Source: Pseudomonadota bacterium
GTDB lineage: Bacteria > Pseudomonadota > Alphaproteobacteria > Acetobacterales > Acetobacteraceae
Assembly: GCA_021805485.1 (NCBI GenBank)
Contig: JAJZFF010000124.1
Span: forward strand, 1 to 5,651
Direction: 5' to 3'
DNA length: 5,651 nt
How positions within the stretch are numbered: position 1 is the stretch's first letter; every line of letters starts with the position of its first letter. A program made the position numbers and the translations under genes. Shown piece after piece: positions 1-5,397 of this stretch. The notes under the pieces were generated by a model. The model did not search any database. It was given only the letters and a program-made list of their open reading frames with translations, and had not been told where the DNA came from.

Positions 1-659
1 TCGGCCTCAAGCAGGTCCAGCGCAACCCGTGGGAGCAGTTCCTCGACGAACACCCCGTCGGCTCGATCGTCGAGGGCGAGATCCGCAACATCACCGAGTT
101 CGGCCTGTTCATCGGCCTCGCGCCGGACATCGACGGCATGGTCCACATGTCCGACCTGTCCTGGGACGAGCCGGGCGAACTCGCCATGGCCAAGTTCAAC
201 AAGGGCGAGATGGTCAAGGCGAAGGTTCTCGACGTCGATGTCGAGAAGGAGCGCATCAGCCTCGGCGTGAAGCAGCTCGAGGAAGATCCCGCCGCCGGCG
301 TGCTCGACCGTGTCCACAAGGGCATGATCGTGACCTGCGTGATCACCGCCGTGCAGTCGAACGGGCTCGAGGTGAAGGTGGACGACGTGCTCACCGGCTT
401 CATCCGCCGCGCCGAGCTGGCGCGCGACAAGACGGACCAGCGGCCGGAGAAGTTCGCCGTCGGCGAGAAGATCGACGCCAAGATCACCGCCGTCGACCGC
501 GCCGCGCGCAAGCTGCAGCTCACGGTCAAGGGCAAGGAGATCGACGAGGAGAAGCAGGCCATGGCCGATTACGGCTCCTCCGACTCGGGCGCCTCGCTCG
601 GCGACATCCTCGGTGCCGCCATCCGCCGCCGCAACCAGCAGGCTCAGAGCGAAAACTGA
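1..659 (+). CDS. rpsA: 30S ribosomal protein S1, C-terminal part (5' end outside window)
   Basis: The reading frame is open from the left edge (first full codon at 3) and gives the last 218 residues before TGA. S1 binds mRNA on the 30S subunit and helps initiation on weak or structured ribosome binding sites. The fragment starts with the end of one S1 domain (LKQVQRNPWEQF, residues 2-13). A complete S1 OB-fold follows at about 17-92, with the typical GSIVEGEI, ITEFGLFIGL and GMVHMSDLSW strands. A more divergent final S1 domain spans about 104-177. The C-terminus DYGSSDSGASLGDILGAA (189-206) plus a short basic and polar tail is the ending I associate with alphaproteobacterial S1 proteins. The ATG at 138 is internal and is not the start. 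An intrinsic terminator follows within 25 nt, so this is the last gene of its transcript. Identity is secure; the number of missing N-terminal domains cannot be seen. Confidence 0.96.
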   Translation, partial: GLKQVQRNPWEQFLDEHPVGSIVEGEIRNITEFGLFIGLAPDIDGMVHMSDLSWDEPGELAMAKFNKGEMVKAKVLDVDVEKERISLGVKQLEEDPAAGVLDRVHKGMIVTCVITAVQSNGLEVKVDDVLTGFIRRAELARDKTDQRPEKFAVGEKIDAKITAVDRAARKLQLTVKGKEIDEEKQAMADYGSSDSGASLGDILGAAIRRRNQQAQSEN

Positions 660-683
660 ACCGGCACGACCGGCCAAGACTGG

Positions 684-717
684 CAAACGCCGCCCTCACG
701 GGCGGCGTTTGTTGTTT
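684..717 (+). terminator. Intrinsic terminator of rpsA
   Basis: A perfect 12-bp stem pairs 684-695 (CAAACGCCGCCC) with 700-711 across a TCAC tetraloop (696-699). It is followed by the T-rich run TTGTTTC (712-718). The position, 25 nt after the rpsA stop, fits a Rho-independent terminator. On the opposite strand the stem is followed by only a short T stretch, so termination of the converging lipoprotein transcript here is possible but weaker. Confidence 0.9.
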
Positions 718-751
718 CGGCGTGATGGATGCAGCAAGGTCGATCGGGCCT

Positions 752-804
752 GGACTCCGCCCGTTGCGCCGCACCGGCCCCGGGAAGCGGCGGACCCGGA
801 GTCC
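752..804. other. Nested G+C-rich hairpin in the rpsA/lipoprotein convergent gap
   Basis: An 8-bp outer stem pairs 752-759 (GGACTCCG) with 797-804 (CGGAGTCC). A 6-bp inner stem pairs 767-772 (CGCCGC) with 787-792 (GCGGCG). Read on the minus strand, the structure begins 12 nt after the stop of the small lipoprotein gene (817-819), so it could act as a 3'-end structure for that mRNA. No T-run follows on the minus strand, so this is not a classical terminator. In DNA this rich in G+C such stems arise easily by chance. No gene is seen between 660 and 816. Confidence 0.35.
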
Positions 805-816
805 CGGGTCGCAATG

Positions 817-1179
817 TCAGGGCCAACGGCCCTCGGCGCTGGCGATCTGCGCGGGGGTCGTCAGCTTGTAGGGACCTTCGGCGATCTGCGGCGCGTGATC
901 GGGCAGCTTTTCCGGATCGGCCCAGCACTCGGGATCCCCGAGCGTCTGCGTGCAATAGGGCGGCGGCGGCGGCGGCACGTATTTCGGCACGCAGTAGCTC
1001 TTCTGCTCATCGAGCCGGACCATCGAGCAGTTGCGTCCGGATATCAGAGACACTACCGCATCCGGCACCGTCCGATGGATCGTGGTCAGCGTGACCACGT
1101 TGGCGGCCACGGTCGCGCCAGTGCCGATACCGCAACCGGCAAGCGGGATCACACAGAACAGGGCAAGCATTCGTCGCAT
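817..1179 (-). CDS. Small Cys/Pro-rich lipoprotein of unknown function
   Basis: This encodes 120 residues with a short type II signal peptide: basic MRR, hydrophobic LALFCVIPLAGC, and the lipobox LAGC with Cys at residue 16. The mature protein should be lipid-anchored, probably facing the periplasm. The body contains VVSLISGRNCSMVRLDE and a Cys pair in the YC-VPKYV-PPPPPP-YC region. A second Cys pair region follows (YCTQTLG, then ECWADPE), and the end has an LTTPAQIA segment. A six-proline run separates the two halves. The paired Cys residues could form periplasmic disulfides (inference). I recall similar uncharacterised lipoproteins in Acetobacteraceae and related Rhodospirillales, but I know no function. 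The start was chosen because the upstream extension of the frame has no signal-peptide character; ATG at 1170 (residue 4) is an alternative. Neither has a clear Shine-Dalgarno. It is transcribed divergently from the TPR-bamB-der operon and converges with rpsA. Confidence 0.82.
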   Translation of the reverse strand: MRRMLALFCVIPLAGCGIGTGATVAANVVTLTTIHRTVPDAVVSLISGRNCSMVRLDEQKSYCVPKYVPPPPPPYCTQTLGDPECWADPEKLPDHAPQIAEGPYKLTTPAQIASAEGRWP

Positions 1180-1219
1180 CGGCGGCAGAATGGCATGAAA
1201 AAATGAAGACCTGGTTACG

Positions 1220-1248
1220 TTGCCCAACGCCCCGCGCGCGGCTATGGT
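1220..1248 (+). promoter_or_regulatory. Candidate sigma-70-type promoter for the TPR-bamB-der operon
   Basis: TTGCCC (1220-1225, 4 of 6 matches to TTGACA) and TATGGT (1243-1248, 4 of 6 matches to TATAAT) are separated by exactly 17 bp. This would start transcription near 1255 and leave a leader of about 64 nt before the GTG at 1319. It is the best -35/-10 pair I see in the 139-bp divergent region. The -35 overlaps a small dyad, CGTTG-CC-CAACG (1218-1229), which could be an operator half-site pair or chance. The minus-strand lipoprotein must also be expressed from this region, but only poor matches are visible for it. Confidence 0.4.
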
Positions 1249-1318
1249 CCGCCCGACCGACCCGATCCACTCTGCGCGTGGCGGCCCCGCCCCCTGCGCG
1301 AAACGAGCGAGAGCCAGC

Positions 1319-1987
1319 GTGCCCGATATTTTCGACGAAGTTGCCGAAGACCTGCGTGCCGAGCGCACCCGCGAGTTCCTCATGCGCTATGCCGGCGCGC
1401 TGGCCGGGGCGGCCGCCTTCGTGCTGCTCGCGATCGGCGGCTGGAAGGCGTGGCAATGGCATCGCCATCAGCAGGACCTGAAGGCGGCGGACCGCTACGT
1501 GACCCTGACCAGCCAGATCGGCCAGCAGGAAGCCGGGCTGACCAAATCGGGCGACATTGGCGATGCGAAACGGCTGGTCGATTTCGCCGGCACCGCCCCC
1601 GCCGGCTATGCCAACCTCGCCCGGCTGCGCGCCGCCGCGCTCTACGCCCAGGCCGGCGACCTCAAGACGGCGGGCCAGCTCTGGGCGGCGGTCGCGGCGC
1701 CCAACAGCGGCGCCACGCCGCCGGTCCACGATCTCGCGCTCCTCCTCCTCGCCCAGCACGAGATGGGCGTGAAACCGGATGCCGATGTGCGTGCCCGGCT
1801 CGCGACCCTCAACAAGCCGGGCAACCCGTGGCAGCCGCTCGCGCAACTCGACCTCGCCCTGCTCGACATGAAGGCCGGCAAGACGAAGTCGGCGCATGGC
1901 CTGCTCGAAGAGGTGAGCGCCGATCCCGCCTCGCCGCCCAACCTGCGGAACCTCGCCCAGGGCCTGATCGCGAAACTGAACGGATGA
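1319..1987 (+). CDS. Membrane-anchored TPR-like protein (YfgM/CpoB-like, TPR_21 family)
   Basis: This encodes 222 residues. A short acidic/basic cytoplasmic N-terminus (PDIFDEVAEDLRAERTREF) precedes a single transmembrane helix at about residues 24-41 (AGALAGAAAFVLLAIGG). A periplasmic helical domain of about 175 residues follows, with TPR-like repeats: ANLARLRAAALYAQAGDLKTA at about 98-118, then helices at about 137-149 and 172-200. This matches the single-pass TPR proteins encoded beside bamB and der. In E. coli the equivalent, YfgM, is an ancillary SecYEG subunit that contacts periplasmic chaperones; a similar role here is inferred. The GTG start was chosen because family members begin just ahead of the DIF-EV-EDLR segment, and a purine-rich stretch (GCGAGAG, 1307-1313) lies 5 nt upstream. 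A longer version from TTG 1220 would overlap the candidate promoter and has no coding character. Its stop overlaps the bamB ATG by 4 nt. Confidence 0.85.
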   Translation: MPDIFDEVAEDLRAERTREFLMRYAGALAGAAAFVLLAIGGWKAWQWHRHQQDLKAADRYVTLTSQIGQQEAGLTKSGDIGDAKRLVDFAGTAPAGYANLARLRAAALYAQAGDLKTAGQLWAAVAAPNSGATPPVHDLALLLLAQHEMGVKPDADVRARLATLNKPGNPWQPLAQLDLALLDMKAGKTKSAHGLLEEVSADPASPPNLRNLAQGLIAKLNG

Positions 1988-3345
1988 CAAGCCGCACCAT
2001 GACCGACCTTCGCGCCCTTTCCACTCTCGGGCGGCGCGGCGCGCTGCTCTCCTCGATGGCGCTGCTCACCGGATGCAGCCTGTTTTCGAAGGCAGTGAAG
2101 CCGCCGGTTCCGGGCCGCAAGATCCCGGTCCTGCCGCCGCACAATCCGCTTTCCGTCTCCAGCGGCGCGCCCGCGGTGACGCTGCCGGCGCCGCGCAGCC
2201 ACGCGGTCTGGGGCCAGGCGGGCGCCAATGCCGCGCATGATGCCGGCGTCAGCGCCCTGCCCGCGCGGCTGACCATGGCATGGCGCCGGGATGTCGGCGC
2301 CGGAGCCACCTATCGCCGCACGCTGCACGCCGCCCCGGTCGCCGCCGGCGGGCGCGTGTTCACGATGGATGCGCTTGGCGTGGTCGAAGCCCATTCGATC
2401 GCCAGCGGCCAGCGGCTCTGGCGCCACCCCATGCGCCCGAAGCACGACAACAGCTTCGCCTATGGCGGCGGGCTGGCGGCGGACGGCACCACGCTCTACG
2501 TCGCGTCCGGCTTCAGCCAGCTCCTGGCCCTCGATCCGGCCAGCGGCAAGCCGCGCTGGACCAAGACGCTCGACCAGCCGTTCCGCTCGGCGCCAGGCCT
2601 TGGCGGCGGGCTGATCTTCGTCATCATGCTCGACGACACGCTGCAGGCCTTCGATGCGAAGACCGGCGACTTTGCCTGGCGCTTCCCCACCGGCAATGGC
2701 TCGGGCGGCTCGATGTTCGGCGCCGGCACGCCGGCCTATCAGGATGGCATCGTCGTCGCCGGTTTCGGCTCGGGCGTGTTCGCCGGCGTGAACGCGACCG
2801 GCGGCTCCGCCGTCTGGGAGCAGAGCCTCGCGGCCGGGTATGACCAGACCAATCCGCTCGACGTGTCCAGCATCGTGGCGAGCCCTGTGATCGCCGGGGG
2901 TCTGGCGATCGCCACCGGCCTCGCGGGCACCACCGTCGCGTTCGACTTGCATTCGGGGCGGCGCATCTGGGGGATCAGCGCGGGCGGCAGCGAGACCCCG
3001 GCCGTCGCCGGCGACTGGCTGTTCCTGCTGACGGAAAACCAGCGCCTCGCCGCGATCCATGTCGCTGACGGCGCCGTCGCGTGGGTGACCGACCTGCCGG
3101 CCTATGGCGATCCGAAGCGGCACAAGCAGCCGATTTCGTGGCATGGCCCGCTCGTCGCCGGCGCCGGCCTGGTCCTGACCGGTTCCGACAAGCGGATGAT
3201 CGTGGTCGATGCCGCGACGGGCCGGCTGACCACTCCGCTCGCCGCCGGCCTCGCGCTCGACGGAGAGGCCGATCTTGCCCCGATCGCCGCCGCGGGAACG
3301 CTGTTCGCGCTGACCCGCAACGCGGTGCTGACCGCCTATCGATGA
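1984..3345 (+). CDS. bamB: Outer membrane assembly lipoprotein BamB (PQQ-like beta-propeller)
   Basis: This 453-residue protein is a lipoprotein subunit of the BAM complex, which folds beta-barrels into the outer membrane. Its N-terminus has GRRGALLSSMALLTGC, with the lipobox LLTGC at Cys31. A proline-rich linker (about 36-72) leads into the propeller. Recurrent blade motifs of the form D-x-x-(S/T)G-x-x-x-W occur at about 138-147, 184-192, 224-232, 269-278, 321-329, 359-367 and, degenerate, at 409-416. This fits a seven- or eight-bladed propeller of the PQQ_2 family. The length is somewhat above that of E. coli BamB. ATG 1984 overlaps the TPR stop as ATGA. ATG 1999 (residue 6) gives a shorter signal peptide and is also possible; neither has a good Shine-Dalgarno, consistent with translational coupling. 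RR in the n-region resembles a Tat motif but is not a convincing one. Its position between the TPR gene and der supports BamB over a PQQ-dependent dehydrogenase, and no dehydrogenase residues are evident. Confidence 0.9.
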   Translation: MTSRTMTDLRALSTLGRRGALLSSMALLTGCSLFSKAVKPPVPGRKIPVLPPHNPLSVSSGAPAVTLPAPRSHAVWGQAGANAAHDAGVSALPARLTMAWRRDVGAGATYRRTLHAAPVAAGGRVFTMDALGVVEAHSIASGQRLWRHPMRPKHDNSFAYGGGLAADGTTLYVASGFSQLLALDPASGKPRWTKTLDQPFRSAPGLGGGLIFVIMLDDTLQAFDAKTGDFAWRFPTGNGSGGSMFGAGTPAYQDGIVVAGFGSGVFAGVNATGGSAVWEQSLAAGYDQTNPLDVSSIVASPVIAGGLAIATGLAGTTVAFDLHSGRRIWGISAGGSETPAVAGDWLFLLTENQRLAAIHVADGAVAWVTDLPAYGDPKRHKQPISWHGPLVAGAGLVLTGSDKRMIVVDAATGRLTTPLAAGLALDGEADLAPIAAAGTLFALTRNAVLTAYR

Positions 3346-4697
3346 CCACCTCCCCTGCCCGCACCCCGCGGGTCGCGATCTGCGGGCGGCCGAATGTCGG
3401 CAAATCCACCCTGTTCAACCGGCTGGCGGGCAAGCGCATCGCGCTCGTCGCCGACGAGCCGGGGGTTACGCGTGACCGCAAGGAAGCCTGGGGCGAGCTT
3501 GCCGGGGTGAAGGTGCAGCTGATCGACACCGCGGGGCTTGAGGAAGCGCCGCCGGACACGCTGCCGGGCCGGATGCGCGCCTCGACCGGGACGGCGGTGG
3601 ACGAGGCGGATCTCGTGCTGTTCGTGTTCGACGCCCGCGCCGGCCTGCTGCCGGAGGACCGGCATTTCGCCGCCTGGCTGCGCCGGGCGGGCAAGCCGGT
3701 GATCGTCGTCGCCAACAAGGCGGAGGGGCGCGGCGGCAGCAACGCGGCGCTGGAGGCCTATGAACTCGGCCTCGGCGAGCCGGTGGCGGTATCCGCCGAG
3801 CATAACGAGGGCGTGTCCGACCTGATCGACCGCATCATCGAGGCGCTGCCCGAGACGGACGAGGCGGAGGATGAGGATGGCGAACGGCCGATGCACCTCG
3901 CCATCGTCGGGCGGCCGAATGCCGGAAAGTCGACCCTGATGAACCGGCTGCTGGGCGAGCAGCGGGTGATCACCGGCCCGGAACCCGGCCTGACCCGCGA
4001 TGCGATCGCCGCCGAACTGACCGATTCGGCCGGGCGGCGCTACCGGCTGTTCGACACCGCCGGGCTGCGCCGGCGCGCGCGGGTCGAGGCGGGGCTGGAG
4101 AAACTCTCCACCTCATCGACGATCGAGGCGCTGAAATTCGCCGATACGGTGGTGCTCGCGATCGATGCGCATGAGGGGCTGCACGACCAGGATTTCACCA
4201 TTGCCCGGCTGATCGAGCGCGAGGGCCGCGCCTGCGTCATCGCGCTGACCAAGTGGGACCTGGTGGAAGACCGCGACCGCACCCGCCGCGCGATTCTCGA
4301 ACGGCTGGAACACTCGCTCTCGCAGATGAAGGGGATCACGCTGGTGCCGCTCTCGGGCGAGACCGGCGAGGGTGTCAAGAAACTGCTGCCGGCGGTGCGC
4401 GAGGCGGACCGCATCTGGAACACGCGGGTCACCACCTCCGCACTCAACCGCTGGTTCGAGGGCGCGCTGGAACGCTTCCCGCCGCCGCTGGTCGAGGGGC
4501 GCCGGCTCAAGCTGCGCTATATCACCCAGGTCAAGGCGCGGCCGCCCAGCTTCGCGGTGTTCGGCACCAGGGCGGAACTCACGCCCGACAGCTACCAGCG
4601 CTACCTCGTCAATTCGCTGCGCGAGCGGTTCGGCCTCGAAGGCACGCCGATCCGCCTCGCGTTGCGCGGCACCAAGAACCCCTACGCCGACGAGTAA
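3342..4697 (+). CDS. der: Ribosome biogenesis GTPase Der (EngA)
   Basis: This 451-residue protein has the characteristic two tandem GTPase domains and a C-terminal KH-like domain. Der acts late in 50S subunit assembly. Domain 1 has P-loop GRPNVGKS (15-22), switch Thr43 in GVTRDR, G3 DTAG (62-65), G4 NKAE (125-128) and G5 SAE (151-153). An acidic linker (ETDEAEDEDGE, 171-181) joins domain 2. That domain has P-loop GRPNAGKS (190-197), Thr218 in GLTRD, DTAG (238-241), G4 TKWD (303-306) and G5-like SGETG (338-342). The KH-like domain (about 365-446) contains LNRWFEGAL, PPSFAVFGTR and a terminal GTKNPY. Both G4 motifs differ from the NKxD consensus: Glu replaces Asp in the first, Thr replaces Asn in the second. 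All other key residues are intact and the length is normal, so it should be functional. The ATG overlaps the bamB stop (ATGA), implying coupled translation in the TPR-bamB-der operon. No classical terminator follows; a long palindrome does. Confidence 0.97.
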   Translation: MTTSPARTPRVAICGRPNVGKSTLFNRLAGKRIALVADEPGVTRDRKEAWGELAGVKVQLIDTAGLEEAPPDTLPGRMRASTGTAVDEADLVLFVFDARAGLLPEDRHFAAWLRRAGKPVIVVANKAEGRGGSNAALEAYELGLGEPVAVSAEHNEGVSDLIDRIIEALPETDEAEDEDGERPMHLAIVGRPNAGKSTLMNRLLGEQRVITGPEPGLTRDAIAAELTDSAGRRYRLFDTAGLRRRARVEAGLEKLSTSSTIEALKFADTVVLAIDAHEGLHDQDFTIARLIEREGRACVIALTKWDLVEDRDRTRRAILERLEHSLSQMKGITLVPLSGETGEGVKKLLPAVREADRIWNTRVTTSALNRWFEGALERFPPPLVEGRRLKLRYITQVKARPPSFAVFGTRAELTPDSYQRYLVNSLRERFGLEGTPIRLALRGTKNPYADE

Positions 4698-4715
4698 CCG
4701 GGCCGGCGCATGCCG

Positions 4716-4767
4716 CTAGTGTCCCGCATCTGAAATTCACCCACGAATTTCAGGCGCAGGACACCAG
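4716..4767. repeat. Imperfect 23-bp inverted repeat (MITE/REP-like palindrome)
   Basis: Two 23-nt arms, 4716-4738 (starting CTAGTGTCC, ending CTGAAATTC) and 4745-4767 (GAATTTCAG to GGACACCAG), match as inverted repeats at 19 of 23 positions. The loop is 6 nt (ACCCAC). The inner 9 bp next to the loop are perfect and A+T-rich, unlike the surrounding DNA. It lies in the convergent gap, 19 nt after the der stop and 35 nt before the end of the minus-strand lipoprotein gene. It may be a small non-autonomous mobile element, a relic pair of insertion-sequence ends, or a REP-type palindrome. It could also act as a bidirectional transcript end, although no T-run is present. The inverted repeat is directly visible; its mobility is inference. 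Confidence 0.7.
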
Positions 4768-4774
4768 TGCATCA

Positions 4775-4794
4775 TCCGATCCGTAGGGATCGGA
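4775..4794. other. Perfect 8-bp hairpin at the 3' side of the glycine-zipper gene
   Basis: TCCGATCC (4775-4782) pairs perfectly with GGATCGGA (4787-4794) around a GTAG loop. On the minus strand it begins 7 nt after the stop codon (4802-4804) of the glycine-zipper lipoprotein, a typical place for a 3' stem. No T-tract follows on either strand, so Rho-independent termination is uncertain. It may protect the mRNA 3' end. Confidence 0.5.
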
Positions 4795-4801
4795 AATTGC
4801 C

Positions 4802-5323
4802 CTAATACTGGCCGTTCGGGTAGCCATTGCCCTGATCATACGGGCTTCCCTGATAGGGGCCGCCCTGGTTGCCGTTCTGATACTGGTATTGGCCGCCCTG
4901 CTGATACGATCCGCCGGGATAGCCGTTGCCGTAATAGCCGCCTTGCTGCTGGTCGGGGTACCGGTTCATGTCGCGCCGGTCCTCGGGGCGACGGCCGGAA
5001 TTGTAGTACTGGCGATCGTATCCGCCCTGGCCATATCCCGGTTGGCCGTTGCGGTAATAGCCGGGCGGCGGCGGCGGGGACGGGGTTGTCAGCGCGCCGC
5101 CCGCGGCCCCCACGGCACCACCGATCAGCGCGCCGGTCGCCGGGCTGCCGCCGGTCGCGGCACCGATCGCGGCACCGGCGCCGGCGCCGATCGCGGCGCC
5201 GCCGAGAGCGCGCTGGCCCGGATCATAGGGATTGGTGCAACCGGCGAGCGCCAGCGCCGAGGCGATCACCGCCACGCCAAGGCCGGCACGCCGGAGCGCG
5301 CGGGTCGAAAGGATCTGTTGCAT
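4802..5323 (-). CDS. Glycine-zipper lipoprotein with Gly/Tyr/Gln-rich C-terminal tail
   Basis: This encodes 173 residues. A type II signal peptide (basic RALRR, hydrophobic GLGVAVIASALALAGC) has its lipobox Cys at residue 29, so the protein should be lipid-anchored in the envelope. Residues about 40-78 form a glycine zipper of the YMGG/OmpA-like type, with Gly and Ala spaced as GGAAIGAGAGAAIG and GALIGGAVGAAGGAL. Such segments pack as membrane-associated helices. A run of prolines (82-87) leads to a tail (88-173) in which Gly, Tyr and Gln make up roughly 60% of residues (17 Tyr), interrupted by a charged patch, RRPEDRRDMNR (111-121). The start at 5323 is set by GGAGGA 7 nt upstream; ATG at 5338 overlaps that Shine-Dalgarno and is rejected. 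Function is unknown; glycine-zipper lipoproteins are usually taken as envelope structural or stress proteins. It converges with der and follows a TonB-family gene on the same strand, 74 nt away. Confidence 0.87.
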   Translation of the reverse strand: MQQILSTRALRRAGLGVAVIASALALAGCTNPYDPGQRALGGAAIGAGAGAAIGAATGGSPATGALIGGAVGAAGGALTTPSPPPPPGYYRNGQPGYGQGGYDRQYYNSGRRPEDRRDMNRYPDQQQGGYYGNGYPGGSYQQGGQYQYQNGNQGGPYQGSPYDQGNGYPNGQY

Positions 5324-5330
5324 GCTGTGG

Positions 5331-5336
5331 TCCTCC
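5331..5336 (-). promoter_or_regulatory. Ribosome binding site deciding the glycine-zipper start
   Basis: Read on the minus strand this is GGAGGA, a near-perfect Shine-Dalgarno, 7 nt before ATG at 5323. It is the strongest ribosome binding site in the window, suggesting efficient translation. It excludes the upstream ATG at 5338, which overlaps it. Confidence 0.85.
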
Positions 5337-5358
5337 ATTCGTACGCACCATCCGGATA

Positions 5359-5378
5359 GCCGGGCAACATGGCCCGGC
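5359..5378. other. 7-bp hairpin between the TonB-like and glycine-zipper genes
   Basis: GCCGGGC (5359-5365) pairs with GCCCGGC (5372-5378) around a 6-nt loop. On the minus strand it lies 19 nt after the TonB-family stop codon and about 35 nt before the glycine-zipper start. It could be a weak 3' structure of the upstream gene or part of the 5' leader of the downstream one. There is no T-run. I found no convincing -35/-10 pair in this 74-nt gap. A CATAAT -10-like hexamer overlapping the TonB stop has no -35 partner. Confidence 0.3.
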
Positions 5379-5397
5379 CATGGTCGAAATATGGCGA

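Noticed and set aside
29..871. Long open frame of 280 codons on the plus strand covering rpsA and the terminator
   Set aside because: It is an Arg/Gly/His-rich shadow of rpsA in another frame and runs straight through the rpsA terminator.
613..1206. Plus-strand open frame spanning the rpsA/lipoprotein gap
   Set aside because: It overlaps the rpsA 3' end, the intrinsic terminator and the lipoprotein gene, and has a composition typical of a shadow frame.
1180..1383. N-terminal extension of the small lipoprotein to 188 residues
   Set aside because: The extension would overlap the TPR gene start and place the signal peptide and lipobox about 70 residues inside the protein.
2026..2076. Twin-arginine (Tat) signal in BamB
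   Set aside because: GRRG lacks the usual S/T-RR-x-F-L-K context and is followed by a standard lipobox, so an ordinary Sec lipoprotein signal explains it.
1642..3144. 500-codon antisense open frame opposite the TPR gene and bamB
   Set aside because: Long antisense frames are expected in high-G+C coding DNA. The product is low-complexity and Arg/Gly/Ala-rich with no recognisable domain, while the plus strand encodes well-defined families.
3336..3896. Antisense open frames opposite der (also 2975-3742 and 4040-4510)
   Set aside because: They mirror the codons of a clear Der protein and show no ribosome binding site or domain pattern.
5090..5215. Apparent tandem repeat of GC-rich units (GCACCGATCGCGGC-like)
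   Set aside because: It is explained by codons for the alternating Gly/Ala/Ile of the glycine zipper; it is not an independent DNA repeat.
4889..5359. Plus-strand open frame with hydrophobic N-terminus opposite the glycine-zipper gene
   Set aside because: The apparent hydrophobic segments (Ile/Val/Ala/Leu) are the reverse reading of the Gly/Tyr/Gln-coding tail. The minus strand has a lipobox, a glycine zipper and a strong ribosome binding site.
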